The notes: generated by a model from the letters alone, not told the origin. Shown: positions 12,395 through 20,741, counted from the first letter of the stretch. The stretch: DNA of 27,403 nucleotides from DATDAH01 sp036525535 (GCA_036525535.1 DATDAH010000049.1:1-27403), one strand, 5' to 3'. Numbers and translations: made by a program.

Positions 12395-14584
12395 GTGACC
12401 GGCGGGGAGGCGGAGGACCGGGGGCTGGCGGCCGCCGTCCTGGAGGAGGAGTCCCGCCGCGACGCGTCCCGCGCCCCGGCCCCGCCCGTCGTCCTGCCCG
12501 ACGACCTCCTGCCCGGGGTCGGCGGTGAGGAGATGCCGCTGCGCGAAGCGCTGCGGATCGGGGGCTGGACGACCGTCGTCACCATCGGGCTGGCCGGGGC
12601 GCTCATCGGCTTCGACAACGTCGCCCTGGCGGTGCTCAGCCCGGACGTCCAGGAGACGCTCGGCGCCAGCGATGCGGTGATGGGCGCCATTGCCGGCGCC
12701 GGAGGTGTCCTGTTCCTGCTCGGCTCGGTGCCCATCAGCAGCCTGGCCGACCGCCTGCCCAGGACCCGGATCGCCGCGGTGTGCGTCGCCCTCTGGTCGG
12801 TCCTGATCGCCCTGACCGGCATGGTCCAGAACGCCTTCTCCCTGTTCATGGCCCGGGTCGGGACCGGGTTGGCCCAGTCCTACGAGCTGCCGGTGAACGG
12901 ACCGGTCCTCATCGACGCGTATCCGATCGAGGCCCGGGGTCGGGTCTTCGGCCTGTCCTTCTCGTTCCAGCTCGGGGGGTTCATCGTCGCCCCCCTGCTG
13001 GCCGGGGGCATCACCGAGCTGGTCGGCGGGCCCGAGGCGTGGCGGTGGGCCTTCTTCGTCATCGCGGTGCTGGCCGTACCCTTGGCCTTCGCGTTGGCCC
13101 GCCTTCCCGAGCCCCGCCGGGGCCGTCACGAGATGCAGGCGGTGCTGGGCGAGGAGCTCGACGATCGGGACGAGCTCCCGATCTCGCTCAGCGTCGCCTT
13201 CGAGCGCCTGCGGACGATCAAGTCCTTCCACTTCTTCCTGCTGGGCATGGCCAGCCTCGGCCTGGCCCTGTTCAGCCTCCCGCTGTTCCTCAACCTGTTC
13301 CTGGAGGAGGAGCTCGGCCTCGACGCCTTCGAACGGGGCCTGTTCTCGTCGGCCACCTACGTCCCCGCCATCTTCGCCATCGCGATCGCGGGCAAGAACA
13401 GCGATCGCCTCTTCCGCGCCAGCCCGCCGGGCGCGGTGATGCTCATGGGCGGACTGGTCGCCGGCTTCGGGACCTTCGTCGCCCTCGCCCTGTTGATGCC
13501 CAACGTGGTCCTGGTCGGGATCGTGCTCTCCATCGGCATCGCGATGGCCCGGGCCGCGTTCACGGTCGTCTTCGCCACGACGGCGGCGGTCCTGCCCTAC
13601 CGGCTCCGGTCCCGGGGCACCGCCATGGTCGGCGTCTACCTGTTCTGCTTCGGCGGGTTCTTCGGTGCAGTCCTGACCGGCGTCCTCAGCGACGCCATCG
13701 GCCGCCAGGCCGCGGTCATCACCGTGGTCCTGCCCTCCAGCCTGATCGGCGGGGCGTTGATGGCGTACGGCGGCCGCTACATCCGGGGCGACATCTCCCG
13801 CTGCGTCGAAGAGCTCCAAGAGGAGCAGGAGGAGCTGGCCCGCCGCCACGGGGCTGAGGGGGAGGTGCCGGTGATCCAGGTCCGCAACCTGGACTTCGCC
13901 TACGGCACGGTGCAGGTGCTCCACGACGTGGCCCTCGACGTCCACCGAGGCGAGACGGTGGCCCTCCTCGGCACCAACGGTGCCGGCAAGTCCACGCTGT
14001 TGCGGGTCATCAGCGGGTTGGGCGTGCCCCTCCGGGGCGTGGTGCGGCTCAACGGGCGCACGGTCACCTACGCCGATCCCGAGGTGCGGGTGAAGATCGG
14101 CATCGTCCAACTCATGGGGGGCAAGGCCACCTTCCCTTCGCTCAGCGTGCGCGAGAACCTGCGGATGGCCGGGTACCTGTACCGGGGCGCCGACCTCGAG
14201 GTCCGGGTCGACACTGCGCTGGCCCGGTTCCCGGTGCTGGCCGAGCGGGATGACGCCCGGGCCGGGGACCTCTCCGGCGGCCAGCAACAGATGCTGGCGC
14301 TGGCCATGGCGTTGGTCCACCAGCCCGAAGTGCTGGTCATCGACGAGCTGTCCCTCGGTCTGGCCCCGATCGTCGTCCAGGAGCTGCTGATCACGGTCCG
14401 GGCGCTGAAGGACCAGGGCCAGACCATGATCATCGTCGAGCAGTCGCTGAACATGGCCGGGGCCCTGGCCGACCGGGCCTTGTTCATGGAGAAGGGCGAG
14501 GTGCGCTTCGACGGCCCCATCGCCGACCTGGTGGGCCGCGACGACCTGGCTCGGGCTGTGTTCCTGGGTGGGACCACCCCGTGA
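12395..14584 (+). CDS. MFS permease fused to LivF-type ABC ATPase
   Basis: A 729-residue fusion. Residues 1-50 are an acidic cytoplasmic tail; about 56-460 hold roughly twelve membrane segments with the MFS loop motif LADRLPRTR (118-126) and a second-half counterpart LSDAIGRQ (431-438). Residues 466-490 form a Glu-rich linker, likely coiled (EELQEEQEELARR). From 493 on comes a complete ATPase: Walker A GTNGAGKS (526-533), signature LSGGQ (626-630), Walker B VLVIDE (646-651) and VEQ with Gln683 where the H-loop histidine usually is, as is common in LivF. The reading frame is unbroken and each motif lies on one strand and frame, so this is a true fusion. The GTG start at 12395 follows the binding-protein gene by 13 bases; the stop overlaps the next gene as GTGA. 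The MFS part may carry the same or a related substrate, but this is inference. Confidence 0.88.
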   Translation: MTGGEAEDRGLAAAVLEEESRRDASRAPAPPVVLPDDLLPGVGGEEMPLREALRIGGWTTVVTIGLAGALIGFDNVALAVLSPDVQETLGASDAVMGAIAGAGGVLFLLGSVPISSLADRLPRTRIAAVCVALWSVLIALTGMVQNAFSLFMARVGTGLAQSYELPVNGPVLIDAYPIEARGRVFGLSFSFQLGGFIVAPLLAGGITELVGGPEAWRWAFFVIAVLAVPLAFALARLPEPRRGRHEMQAVLGEELDDRDELPISLSVAFERLRTIKSFHFFLLGMASLGLALFSLPLFLNLFLEEELGLDAFERGLFSSATYVPAIFAIAIAGKNSDRLFRASPPGAVMLMGGLVAGFGTFVALALLMPNVVLVGIVLSIGIAMARAAFTVVFATTAAVLPYRLRSRGTAMVGVYLFCFGGFFGAVLTGVLSDAIGRQAAVITVVLPSSLIGGALMAYGGRYIRGDISRCVEELQEEQEELARRHGAEGEVPVIQVRNLDFAYGTVQVLHDVALDVHRGETVALLGTNGAGKSTLLRVISGLGVPLRGVVRLNGRTVTYADPEVRVKIGIVQLMGGKATFPSLSVRENLRMAGYLYRGADLEVRVDTALARFPVLAERDDARAGDLSGGQQQMLALAMALVHQPEVLVIDELSLGLAPIVVQELLITVRALKDQGQTMIIVEQSLNMAGALADRALFMEKGEVRFDGPIADLVGRDDLARAVFLGGTTP

Positions 14585-17379
14585 CGACGGCCCTCGCCTT
14601 CGACGTCTCCGCCCAGGTCGTGTTCAGCGGGGCCATGCGGGGTCTCGTGCTGGGCGTCCTGGCCGTCGGCGTCATCCTCATCTACCGGTCGTCCCGGGTC
14701 ATCAACTTCGCCATCGGCGAGATAGGTGCCCTCGGCGCTGCGCTCCTCGTCCGCCTCGTCGTCAACTGGCACTGGAACTACGGCCTGGCCCTCGGGGTCA
14801 CCCTCATCGCCGGCGCCCTGCTGGGGGCCGTGCTGGAGCTGGCCGTCGTGCGTCGCCTGTTCCGGGCGCCCCGGGTCGTCCTCTTCGTGGCCACCCTGGG
14901 GGCGGCCCAACTCTTCCTCTTCATCCAGTTCGTCCTCCCCGACGTCGCCGAGTACGGCGCCTTCCCGACGCCGTTCGACAAGACCTGGGACGTGGGCGGG
15001 GTGATCGTCCGCAGCGAGCACGTCCTGGCCCTCGTGACCATCCCGATCGTCGTCGCCGCCCTCGCCTGGTTCCTGAACCGGAGTCGCTACGGGCTCGCGG
15101 TGCGGGCGTCGGCCGACAACCCCGATGCCGCCCGCCTGTCCGGCATCAGCGTGAAGGCGATGTCGACGCTGGTGTGGACGCTGTCGGGCGCGCTGGCCAC
15201 CCTGACCATCGTGTTGGCCGCGCCGATGAGCAACGCCACCACGGCGACGACCATCGCCATCGGGCCCGGCCTCCTGTTGCGCACGCTCACCGCCGCCCTC
15301 ATCGCCCGGATGCGCTCGTTCCCGATCGCCGTGCTCGCCGGCGTGCTCCTCGGCATCTTCGAGGCCGTGCTGTTCGTCAACCACCCCGAGGACCCCGGCC
15401 TGCTCGACGCCGCGCTCCTGGCCATCGTCCTGTTGACGGTGCTCATCCTCAGCTTCCGCACGGCGGGCCCGCCCGCCCGGGAGACCTGGTCCTTCGCGCC
15501 GCGCGTCCGTCCGGTGCCCAAGGCCGTCGAGGGCCTGTGGTGGGTGCGACGGCTGCCTGCCCTGTCGGGCGGCGTCGCCCTGCTCCTCGCCGTCGTGCTC
15601 CCGCTGGTGGTCACGGAGGCGTCGCGCCACTTCCTCTACAGCCGGGTCCTGATCTTCGCCCTGCTCGCCCTGTCCCTGACCGTGCTCACCGGGTGGACCG
15701 GCCAGCTCTCCCTCGGCCAGGTCGCCTTCCTCGGCCTCGGGGCGATGACGACGTACTCCCTGGTGGTCGAGGTCGGCCTCGCCTTCCCCAGCGCGCTGCT
15801 GCTGGCCGCCCTGGTGACGGCCGCGGTCGCCCTCCTGGTGGGCACCCCGGCGCTGCGCATGACCGGGCTCTTCCTGGCCATCACCACGCTGGCCCTCGCG
15901 GTGGCGGCGCCGTGGCTGCTGTCGCGACCGATCTTCACCGACGACCCGACCCTGATCCTGCTGCCCCGCCAACAGTGGCTGGGGATCTCCCTGGCCTCCC
16001 AGCGGGCCTACTACTACCTCTGCCTCGGCACGCTCACGCTGGCCGTCGTGGTCATGGCCCGCGTCCGGCGCAGCGGGATCGGGCGCACCATGCTGGCGGT
16101 CCGCGACAACGAGCAGGCCGCCGCCGCCTTCGGCCTCTCCCCCACCCGGACCAAGCTGACCGCCTTCGGGATCAGCGGGTTCCTGGCCGGCCTCGCCGGC
16201 GGCCTGTTCGGCGGGCTCCTCGTCTCCTTCGAACCCGACCGCTTCCTCGTCATCGACTCGCTGAGCGTCGTGGCCATCGCCGTGGTCGGGGGCCTGGCGT
16301 CGATCACCGGTGCCGTCCTGGGGGCCCTGCTCATCGTCGGGTTCCCCGCCTTCTTCCCCGACAACCCCGAGATCGCCCTGCTCACCAGTGGCGTCGGCAT
16401 CCTCATCCTCCTCCTCTACCTGCCCGGCGGCCTGGTCCAGATCCTGTACGCCGTCCGGGACCTGGTCCTCGGCTGGGTGGCCGCCCGGTGGCCCGAGCCC
16501 ACCGAAGCCCCGAAGGTGCTCCCGAGCAAGGCGATCGACCTCCCGGCCCGCCCCGATCCCCCCACCGGCCCCGCCGCCCTGGTCGTCACCGGGGCCCGGG
16601 TCCTCTTCGGCGCCCGGCTGGTGATCGACGGCGTCGACCTGCACGTGGACCGGGGCGAGGTCGTCGGCTTGATCGGGGCGAACGGGGCGGGCAAGTCCAC
16701 CCTGATGAACGCCATCGGCGGCTTCGTCCCCAGTGACGGCCGCATCGAGGTGCTCGGCACCGATGTCACCCGGAAGGCGGCCCACCGGCGCGCCGCCGCG
16801 GGGCTGGGACGCTCCTTCCAAGGAGCCGAGCTCTTCGGCGACCTCACCGTGCGGGAGACGGTGGCCACCGCCCTCGAGACCCGCGGCCACGCCGGCCTGC
16901 TCAGCGTCGGCCTCGGGCTCCCGAAGGCCCGCCGGCTGGACCGGGCCGTTCGGGGCCAGGCCGACGAGATCCTGGCCTTCCTCGGCCTGGGGCCGTTCGG
17001 CGAGCGCTTCATCAGCGAGCTCTCGACCGGGACCCGGCGCATCGTGGAGCTGGGTTGCCTGATGGCGGCCGAGGCCCGGCTGCTCTGCCTCGACGAGCCC
17101 ACCGCCGGCATCGCCCAGCGGGAGAGCGAGGCGTTCGGTCCTCTGCTCCTCCGCCTCCGGGAGGAGCTGTCGGCCAGCCTCCTGGTGATCGAGCACGACA
17201 TGCCGCTGGTCATGGCGATCAGCGACCGCATCTACTGCCTGGAGGCCGGCGTGATCATCGCCGAGGGGCCGCCGGACGCGGTGCGCAACGACCCCCGGGT
17301 CATCGCCTCCTATCTGGGGACCGACGAGCAGGCGATCGCCCGCAGCGGCGCCACGGCCGCCCAGGGTCAGGGCGTCTAG
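14581..17379 (+). CDS. LivH-LivM-LivG triple fusion: HAAT ABC transporter permeases plus ATPase
   Basis: A 932-residue protein. Residues about 15-295 are a LivH permease, with the coupling loop GLAVRASADNPDAARLSGIS (171-190). Residues about 325-630 are a LivM permease with LTGWTGQLSLGQ (369-380) and the coupling loop GRTMLAVRDNEQAAAAFGLS (501-520). Residues 665-932 are a LivG ATPase: Walker A GANGAGKS (699-706), Q-loop Gln747, signature LSTGT (814-818, a departure from LSGGQ), Walker B LLCLDEP (834-840) and H-loop His872. Both inner-membrane permeases and one ATPase thus come from one gene. It starts in the GTGA overlapping the MFS-LivF stop. With the binding protein, three genes supply every HAAT subunit. 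The substrate is unknown. Confidence 0.92.
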   Translation: MTTALAFDVSAQVVFSGAMRGLVLGVLAVGVILIYRSSRVINFAIGEIGALGAALLVRLVVNWHWNYGLALGVTLIAGALLGAVLELAVVRRLFRAPRVVLFVATLGAAQLFLFIQFVLPDVAEYGAFPTPFDKTWDVGGVIVRSEHVLALVTIPIVVAALAWFLNRSRYGLAVRASADNPDAARLSGISVKAMSTLVWTLSGALATLTIVLAAPMSNATTATTIAIGPGLLLRTLTAALIARMRSFPIAVLAGVLLGIFEAVLFVNHPEDPGLLDAALLAIVLLTVLILSFRTAGPPARETWSFAPRVRPVPKAVEGLWWVRRLPALSGGVALLLAVVLPLVVTEASRHFLYSRVLIFALLALSLTVLTGWTGQLSLGQVAFLGLGAMTTYSLVVEVGLAFPSALLLAALVTAAVALLVGTPALRMTGLFLAITTLALAVAAPWLLSRPIFTDDPTLILLPRQQWLGISLASQRAYYYLCLGTLTLAVVVMARVRRSGIGRTMLAVRDNEQAAAAFGLSPTRTKLTAFGISGFLAGLAGGLFGGLLVSFEPDRFLVIDSLSVVAIAVVGGLASITGAVLGALLIVGFPAFFPDNPEIALLTSGVGILILLLYLPGGLVQILYAVRDLVLGWVAARWPEPTEAPKVLPSKAIDLPARPDPPTGPAALVVTGARVLFGARLVIDGVDLHVDRGEVVGLIGANGAGKSTLMNAIGGFVPSDGRIEVLGTDVTRKAAHRRAAAGLGRSFQGAELFGDLTVRETVATALETRGHAGLLSVGLGLPKARRLDRAVRGQADEILAFLGLGPFGERFISELSTGTRRIVELGCLMAAEARLLCLDEPTAGIAQRESEAFGPLLLRLREELSASLLVIEHDMPLVMAISDRIYCLEAGVIIAEGPPDAVRNDPRVIASYLGTDEQAIARSGATAAQGQGV

Positions 17380-17440
17380 ATCGCCAACGCTCGACGGACC
17401 GCGGTGCCACCGGCGGATCGGAGCGCCCCCCTGGATCTGG

Positions 17441-17484
17441 GTCGGGCCGGTGCGGCGCCGAGGAGCACCCGGGCCCGGCCTGAC
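17441..17484. terminator. Possible bidirectional terminator between transporter operon and patatin gene
   Basis: GTCGGGCCGG (17441-17450) pairs with CCGGCCTGAC (17475-17484) over ten positions with one G-T wobble, leaving a 24-base loop. It lies between two converging genes (stops at 17379 and 17495). The rest of the 115-base gap shows nothing recognisable. Confidence 0.45.
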
Positions 17485-17494
17485 GATCGACGGC

Positions 17495-18361
17495 TCAGCC
17501 CCAGAGGGCGCCGATGCGCTCGGCTTCAGCCCGCCCCTGGGCCAGGGCCGCGGCGCCGACGGCGCCGACCACGGCCGGCGTGAAGGACATGAGGTCGCCG
17601 CCCGCCGCCGCCTGGGTGCCGTCGTCGAACTCGAGGAGCTCGACCTCGGCCCCGGCGTCGCGCAGGGCCGTGATCTCGAGGTCGAGCGGTCCCCGCAGGA
17701 ACTCCTCCGCCCCCGGCACCACCCTCGAGATGACCGACACGATCACCACCTTGTCGTGGCCCGCCGCGAGGGCCGCGTTGGTGCCCGAGATGACGCCACC
17801 GTCCATGTAACGGCGGCCGCCGATCGTGATGGGCGGGAAGAGCGCCGGCACCGCGCAGCTGGACGTGACGGCCCGGTCGAAGGGGGCACCGGACGCGGCG
17901 TCCCAGGCCACGAAGGCCCCGGAGTCGACGTCGAAGGCCGTGCAGGCGTAGTCCCGCTCCGGCCAGTCGAGCCCGAGGGTCAGGCCGACGACGTCGACGA
18001 ACTGCTCCTCGGTGATCGTCTGCGCGGCCAGGGCCTTCTGGCCGAGCTCCCGCACGATCTCGTCGTGAGGACGGGCGCCGGTGATGCCCTCGAAGATGGC
18101 GGTGCCGATGACCGTGAGAGCCTCGGCGTCGACGGCCGGGCCGCCGCCGCCGGGGCTGGACACGGTCGCACTGGCGGTGAACAGGTCAGCCGGGGCCTCA
18201 CCCCGGGCCAGACGGGCGCCGACGATGGAGCCGGCGGACGTGCCGACGATGCGGTCGGCGTCGCTCAGGTCGACCCCGGCGTCGGCCAGGCCGGCCAGGA
18301 GACCCGCCTCCCACGCCACGCCGACCGGACCGCCACCGCCGAGGACGAGTGCCTTGCTCAT
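17495..18361 (-). CDS. Patatin-like phospholipase family protein
   Basis: A 288-residue patatin-fold lipid acyl hydrolase. Seen: the oxyanion-hole loop VLGGGGPVGVAWEAG (6-20), nucleophile Ser42 in GTSAGS, and the catalytic aspartate of the Ser-Asp dyad, Asp187, in YMDGGVISG. No signal peptide is evident, so it should be cytoplasmic or membrane-peripheral. It would release fatty acids from phospholipids or other esters. The ATG at 18361 is preceded by AAGGAC as ribosome binding site. It is the last gene of the minus-strand series 20729 to 17495; whether it shares a transcript with the VOC gene 24 bases upstream is likely but unproven. Confidence 0.88.
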   Translation of the reverse strand: MSKALVLGGGGPVGVAWEAGLLAGLADAGVDLSDADRIVGTSAGSIVGARLARGEAPADLFTASATVSSPGGGGPAVDAEALTVIGTAIFEGITGARPHDEIVRELGQKALAAQTITEEQFVDVVGLTLGLDWPERDYACTAFDVDSGAFVAWDAASGAPFDRAVTSSCAVPALFPPITIGGRRYMDGGVISGTNAALAAGHDKVVIVSVISRVVPGAEEFLRGPLDLEITALRDAGAEVELLEFDDGTQAAAGGDLMSFTPAVVGAVGAAALAQGRAEAERIGALWG

Positions 18362-18385
18362 GACGTCCTTGTTACCAGCCGTCGA

Positions 18386-19168
18386 CTACCAGGGGTGACG
18401 CTCGACCAGCTCCACCTGGTAGCCGTCGGGGTCGGCCACGAAGCCGACGGTGACGGGCCAGCGCTCCATCCGGGTCGGCTCCATCACGGACGGGTGGCCC
18501 GCGGCGACGGCGGCGGCATAGGTGCCGGCGATGTCATCGGTGTTCACGTAGAGCTTCCAGAAGGCCGTCCCCATGGTGATGGGGCCGTCCTGGTCGTCCT
18601 GCTGGGCCAGCTGGACCTTGCCCCCCTTGTCGGGGTCCTCCAGGATCGCCTCCTTGGCCCCGGCGATGTCGGTGCGGCTGGTGCAGGTCAGGCCCAGCGT
18701 CTCGTAGAAGGCGATCGTGGCCTCGAGGTCTGTGACGTTGATGCAGTACTGGCCGAGCCACGCCGGCGTGGTGTCGTCCCCGTCGAGCCAGGGGTGGCGC
18801 TGGACGATCTCGACCAGGTAGCCGTCGCGGTCCTTCACGAAGCTGATGCTGGTCGGCCACTGCTCCATCCGCATCGGGGCCATGACCTCCTCGGCCCCGG
18901 CGGCGAGGGCGGCGGCGTGGGTGGCGCCGATGTCGTTGGTGTTCACGTAGAGCTTCCAGAAGGCGTTGCCCATGTCGAGCGGGCCGTCCTGGTCGTTCTG
19001 CTGGGCGAACTGGACCTTGCCGCCCCTGCCCACCGTCTCGACGATGGCCTCGCCCGCGGTGTCGATCCGGGTACGGCTGGTGCACTCGAGGCCGAGGGCC
19101 TCGTAGAAGGCGACCGTCGCGTCCAGGTCGGTGACGTTGATGCAGTACTGCCCGATCCAGCTCCCCAT
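18386..19168 (-). CDS. Tandem-duplicated VOC family protein (two glyoxalase-type domains)
   Basis: A 260-residue protein built from two near-identical VOC units. Unit 1 starts WIGQYCINVTDLDATVAFYE (4-23) and unit 2 WLGQYCINVTDLEATIAFYE (137-156), an offset of 133 residues. Both contain FWKLYVNT and end in RDGYLVEIVQRHPW or PDGYQVELVERHPW. Gln7 and Gln140 stand at the first metal-ligand position, where human glyoxalase I also has glutamine, and glutamates are kept near each C-terminal strand; the two middle ligand positions look non-canonical (Gln and Lys). So a glyoxalase I-like ancestor is plausible but activity is uncertain. The ATG at 19168 has TAGAGT nine bases before it. Confidence 0.85.
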   Translation of the reverse strand: MGSWIGQYCINVTDLDATVAFYEALGLECTSRTRIDTAGEAIVETVGRGGKVQFAQQNDQDGPLDMGNAFWKLYVNTNDIGATHAAALAAGAEEVMAPMRMEQWPTSISFVKDRDGYLVEIVQRHPWLDGDDTTPAWLGQYCINVTDLEATIAFYETLGLTCTSRTDIAGAKEAILEDPDKGGKVQLAQQDDQDGPITMGTAFWKLYVNTDDIAGTYAAAVAAGHPSVMEPTRMERWPVTVGFVADPDGYQVELVERHPW

Positions 19169-19169
19169 G

Positions 19170-19195
19170 AGTTTTCTACTCTAGTTCAGAAACTC
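19170..19195 (-). promoter_or_regulatory. Palindromic promoter/terminator overlapping the hydrolase stop and VOC start
   Basis: Read on the minus strand, GAGTTTCT, ten bases and AGAAAACTC form an inverted repeat with one bulged A. Its centre holds TAGAGT (19183-19178), whose TAG is also the stop codon of the alpha/beta hydrolase and which ends nine bases before the VOC ATG. It may be an operator-covered -10 box, a small terminator for the hydrolase mRNA, or both. Confidence 0.4.
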
Positions 19196-19906
19196 CCGGA
19201 GCAAGGCTGAGAACGGATCAGGACGGGTGATCGCGGGGATGTGGCCGCAGTCCCAGTCGAGGACGGTCGGGGCGCCCGGGAGGTGGCCGATCATCTCGTC
19301 CTGCAGCGCCGGGGGGACGGCCCGGTCGAGGCTGGCGCGGACATAGGTGACGGGCGCCGTCACCGTCGACCAGGTCACCGGATCGAAGTAGACGTTGAAC
19401 GAGTCCTCGACCAGCCGCTCGAAGACGAAGGCCAACGTGTCGTCGTCGAGGCGCTCGCCGTAGGACTCCCGTAGGGCTTCAGGATCGTCGGGCACGGGCG
19501 CGACCAGGCGCCGGCCCTCGGCCCGAGCCCACTCGATGCCGGCCACCATCCGCTCCCGGTGGCTGGCCTTCATGCAGTCCAACCCGTTGCCCCCCTCCGG
19601 CGGGACCGAGGCGGACGACAGGACCACGGCCGTGACCCGGTCCCCGAGACGGTCGACGAGGCGGGGCACGACCAGCCCGCCTGACGAGTGGGCCACGACC
19701 ACGACCGGTCCCTCGGGGCACGCCGCCGCCAAGTCGGCCGCAACCGAAGCCGCCCCGTCGTCCAAGGTCACCGTCATCAGGTCCGCCGGCCGGTCCCTCC
19801 GTCCGGGCAGGTCGACGGCGACGGCCGCTCGTCCGACCCGCTCCACCACCCGGTCCCAGAAGCGCGCCGTCGACGCCCCGCCGTGGATCAGCAGCGCCGT
19901 CGTCAT
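19181..19906 (-). CDS. Alpha/beta hydrolase
   Basis: A 241-residue alpha/beta hydrolase. Seen: LLIHGGASTARFWD (5-18) as oxyanion loop, AVDLPGRRDRP, nucleophile elbow VAHSSGG with Ser74, a candidate acid in RASLDRAVP, and the C-terminal DCGHIPAITRP with the catalytic histidine. It resembles the EstC/salicylate-esterase and hydroxynitrile-lyase-like short hydrolases. The substrate is unknown. The ATG at 19906 starts exactly at the fold, with a GGGAG stretch just upstream. The coding sequence ends with TAG inside the palindrome that precedes the VOC gene. A 91-base gap separates it from the aldolase gene and holds no recognisable signal. Confidence 0.82.
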   Translation of the reverse strand: MTTALLIHGGASTARFWDRVVERVGRAAVAVDLPGRRDRPADLMTVTLDDGAASVAADLAAACPEGPVVVVAHSSGGLVVPRLVDRLGDRVTAVVLSSASVPPEGGNGLDCMKASHRERMVAGIEWARAEGRRLVAPVPDDPEALRESYGERLDDDTLAFVFERLVEDSFNVYFDPVTWSTVTAPVTYVRASLDRAVPPALQDEMIGHLPGAPTVLDWDCGHIPAITRPDPFSALLREFLN

Positions 19907-19997
19907 CTCCCGCCCTCACCCCCCGTCCTGGGACCTGAACCTCGCGGCCCACCACGAACGAAAGGCTCCAGCACCGAGGAGCGGGCCATGACCGACC

Positions 19998-20729
19998 TCA
20001 GGCGGGCAGGAGGCTGGGATCGGCTCGGAGCTCGCGGCGGGCCGCCGCCTCCCAGAAGCCACGGAAGCCCTCGCCGTCGCCGCCTTCGAAGAACCCCAGG
20101 ACAGACGGGGGCAACTCTTCGCCGCCACCGCCGACCTCGGTCAGCCACGCCGTGCGGCAACGGGACTCGAAGGCCACGGCCCGCTGGTGGGCGGCCCGGA
20201 TGGAGCCGCCCAGGATGAACACGCCGTGGTGGGCCAGGACGGCCAGGTCGGCGTCGCCCATGGCGGCGATGGCCTTGGCCGCCGACGAGGGGTCGTTGAC
20301 GGCGCCGCCGTACTCGTCGACCAGCGCCGCCGTGCCCCCACCCAGGACCGAGCTCTGGTCGTGGCGACCAGGCAGGCGAGCGAGGTCGGCCCATACCGTG
20401 CCCCAGCGGGGGTGGTGGTGGACGGCGACCTGGACACCGGGTCGGGCTCGGTGCAACTCGAGGTGCAGCGGGATGCCCAGCGGCACCGGCCAGTCCCCGT
20501 CGACCACGTTGCCCTCGAGGTCGATGCGAATGACGTCTTGGGGCCGGAACTCCTCCCAGGTCAGCAGCCACGGGTTGCAGAGCAGCGTGCCGTCGCCCTG
20601 GTTGACCGTGATGTGGCCGGCCAGGTGGTCGTCGTAGCCCTCCCGCCAGAGGGTGCGGGCCAGCAGCACCATCTCGGTGCGGATGTCCAGCTCCGGCAGC
20701 AGCCGGTCGGCGGTCGGTTCGAAGTTCAT
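19998..20729 (-). CDS. Class II aldolase/adducin family protein
   Basis: A 243-residue protein of the fuculose-phosphate aldolase/adducin fold. Seen: RTLWREGYDDHLAGHITV near the N-terminus (the DHLAGHIT pattern includes the substrate-phosphate region), LCNPWLLTWEEFRPQDVI, the metal-ligand histidines in VAVHHHPRWGTVWA, and VLAHHGVFILGGSIRAA. Members with this HxHxx...HHG set are usually metal-dependent aldolases or decarboxylases; many actinobacterial ones have no assigned reaction. The ATG at 20729 lies 30 bases from the divergent SDR start, and the minus-strand TAGACT (20747-20742) ends 12 bases upstream. No Shine-Dalgarno sequence is visible. Confidence 0.85.
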   Translation of the reverse strand: MNFEPTADRLLPELDIRTEMVLLARTLWREGYDDHLAGHITVNQGDGTLLCNPWLLTWEEFRPQDVIRIDLEGNVVDGDWPVPLGIPLHLELHRARPGVQVAVHHHPRWGTVWADLARLPGRHDQSSVLGGGTAALVDEYGGAVNDPSSAAKAIAAMGDADLAVLAHHGVFILGGSIRAAHQRAVAFESRCRTAWLTEVGGGGEELPPSVLGFFEGGDGEGFRGFWEAAARRELRADPSLLPA

Positions 20730-20741
20730 GTCAGCGGATTG

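Noticed and set aside
11026..12849. Open frame of 607 codons on the minus strand opposite the binding protein
   Set aside because: Spans parts of two well-supported plus-strand genes and shows no recognisable motif.
12317..14320. Open frame of 667 codons on the minus strand opposite the MFS-LivF fusion
   Set aside because: Low-complexity Gln/Glu/Gly/Asp-rich translation, no homology pattern; shadow of the plus-strand gene.
14068..17196. Open frame of 1042 codons on the minus strand opposite the LivHMG fusion
   Set aside because: Composition is Gly/Glu/Asp/Arg-rich with no domain, as expected for the antisense of GC-rich membrane-protein codons; the plus strand carries intact Walker and permease motifs.
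17450..19210. Long plus-strand open frame opposite the patatin and VOC genes
   Set aside because: The apparent internal repeats only mirror the duplicated VOC domains on the other strand.
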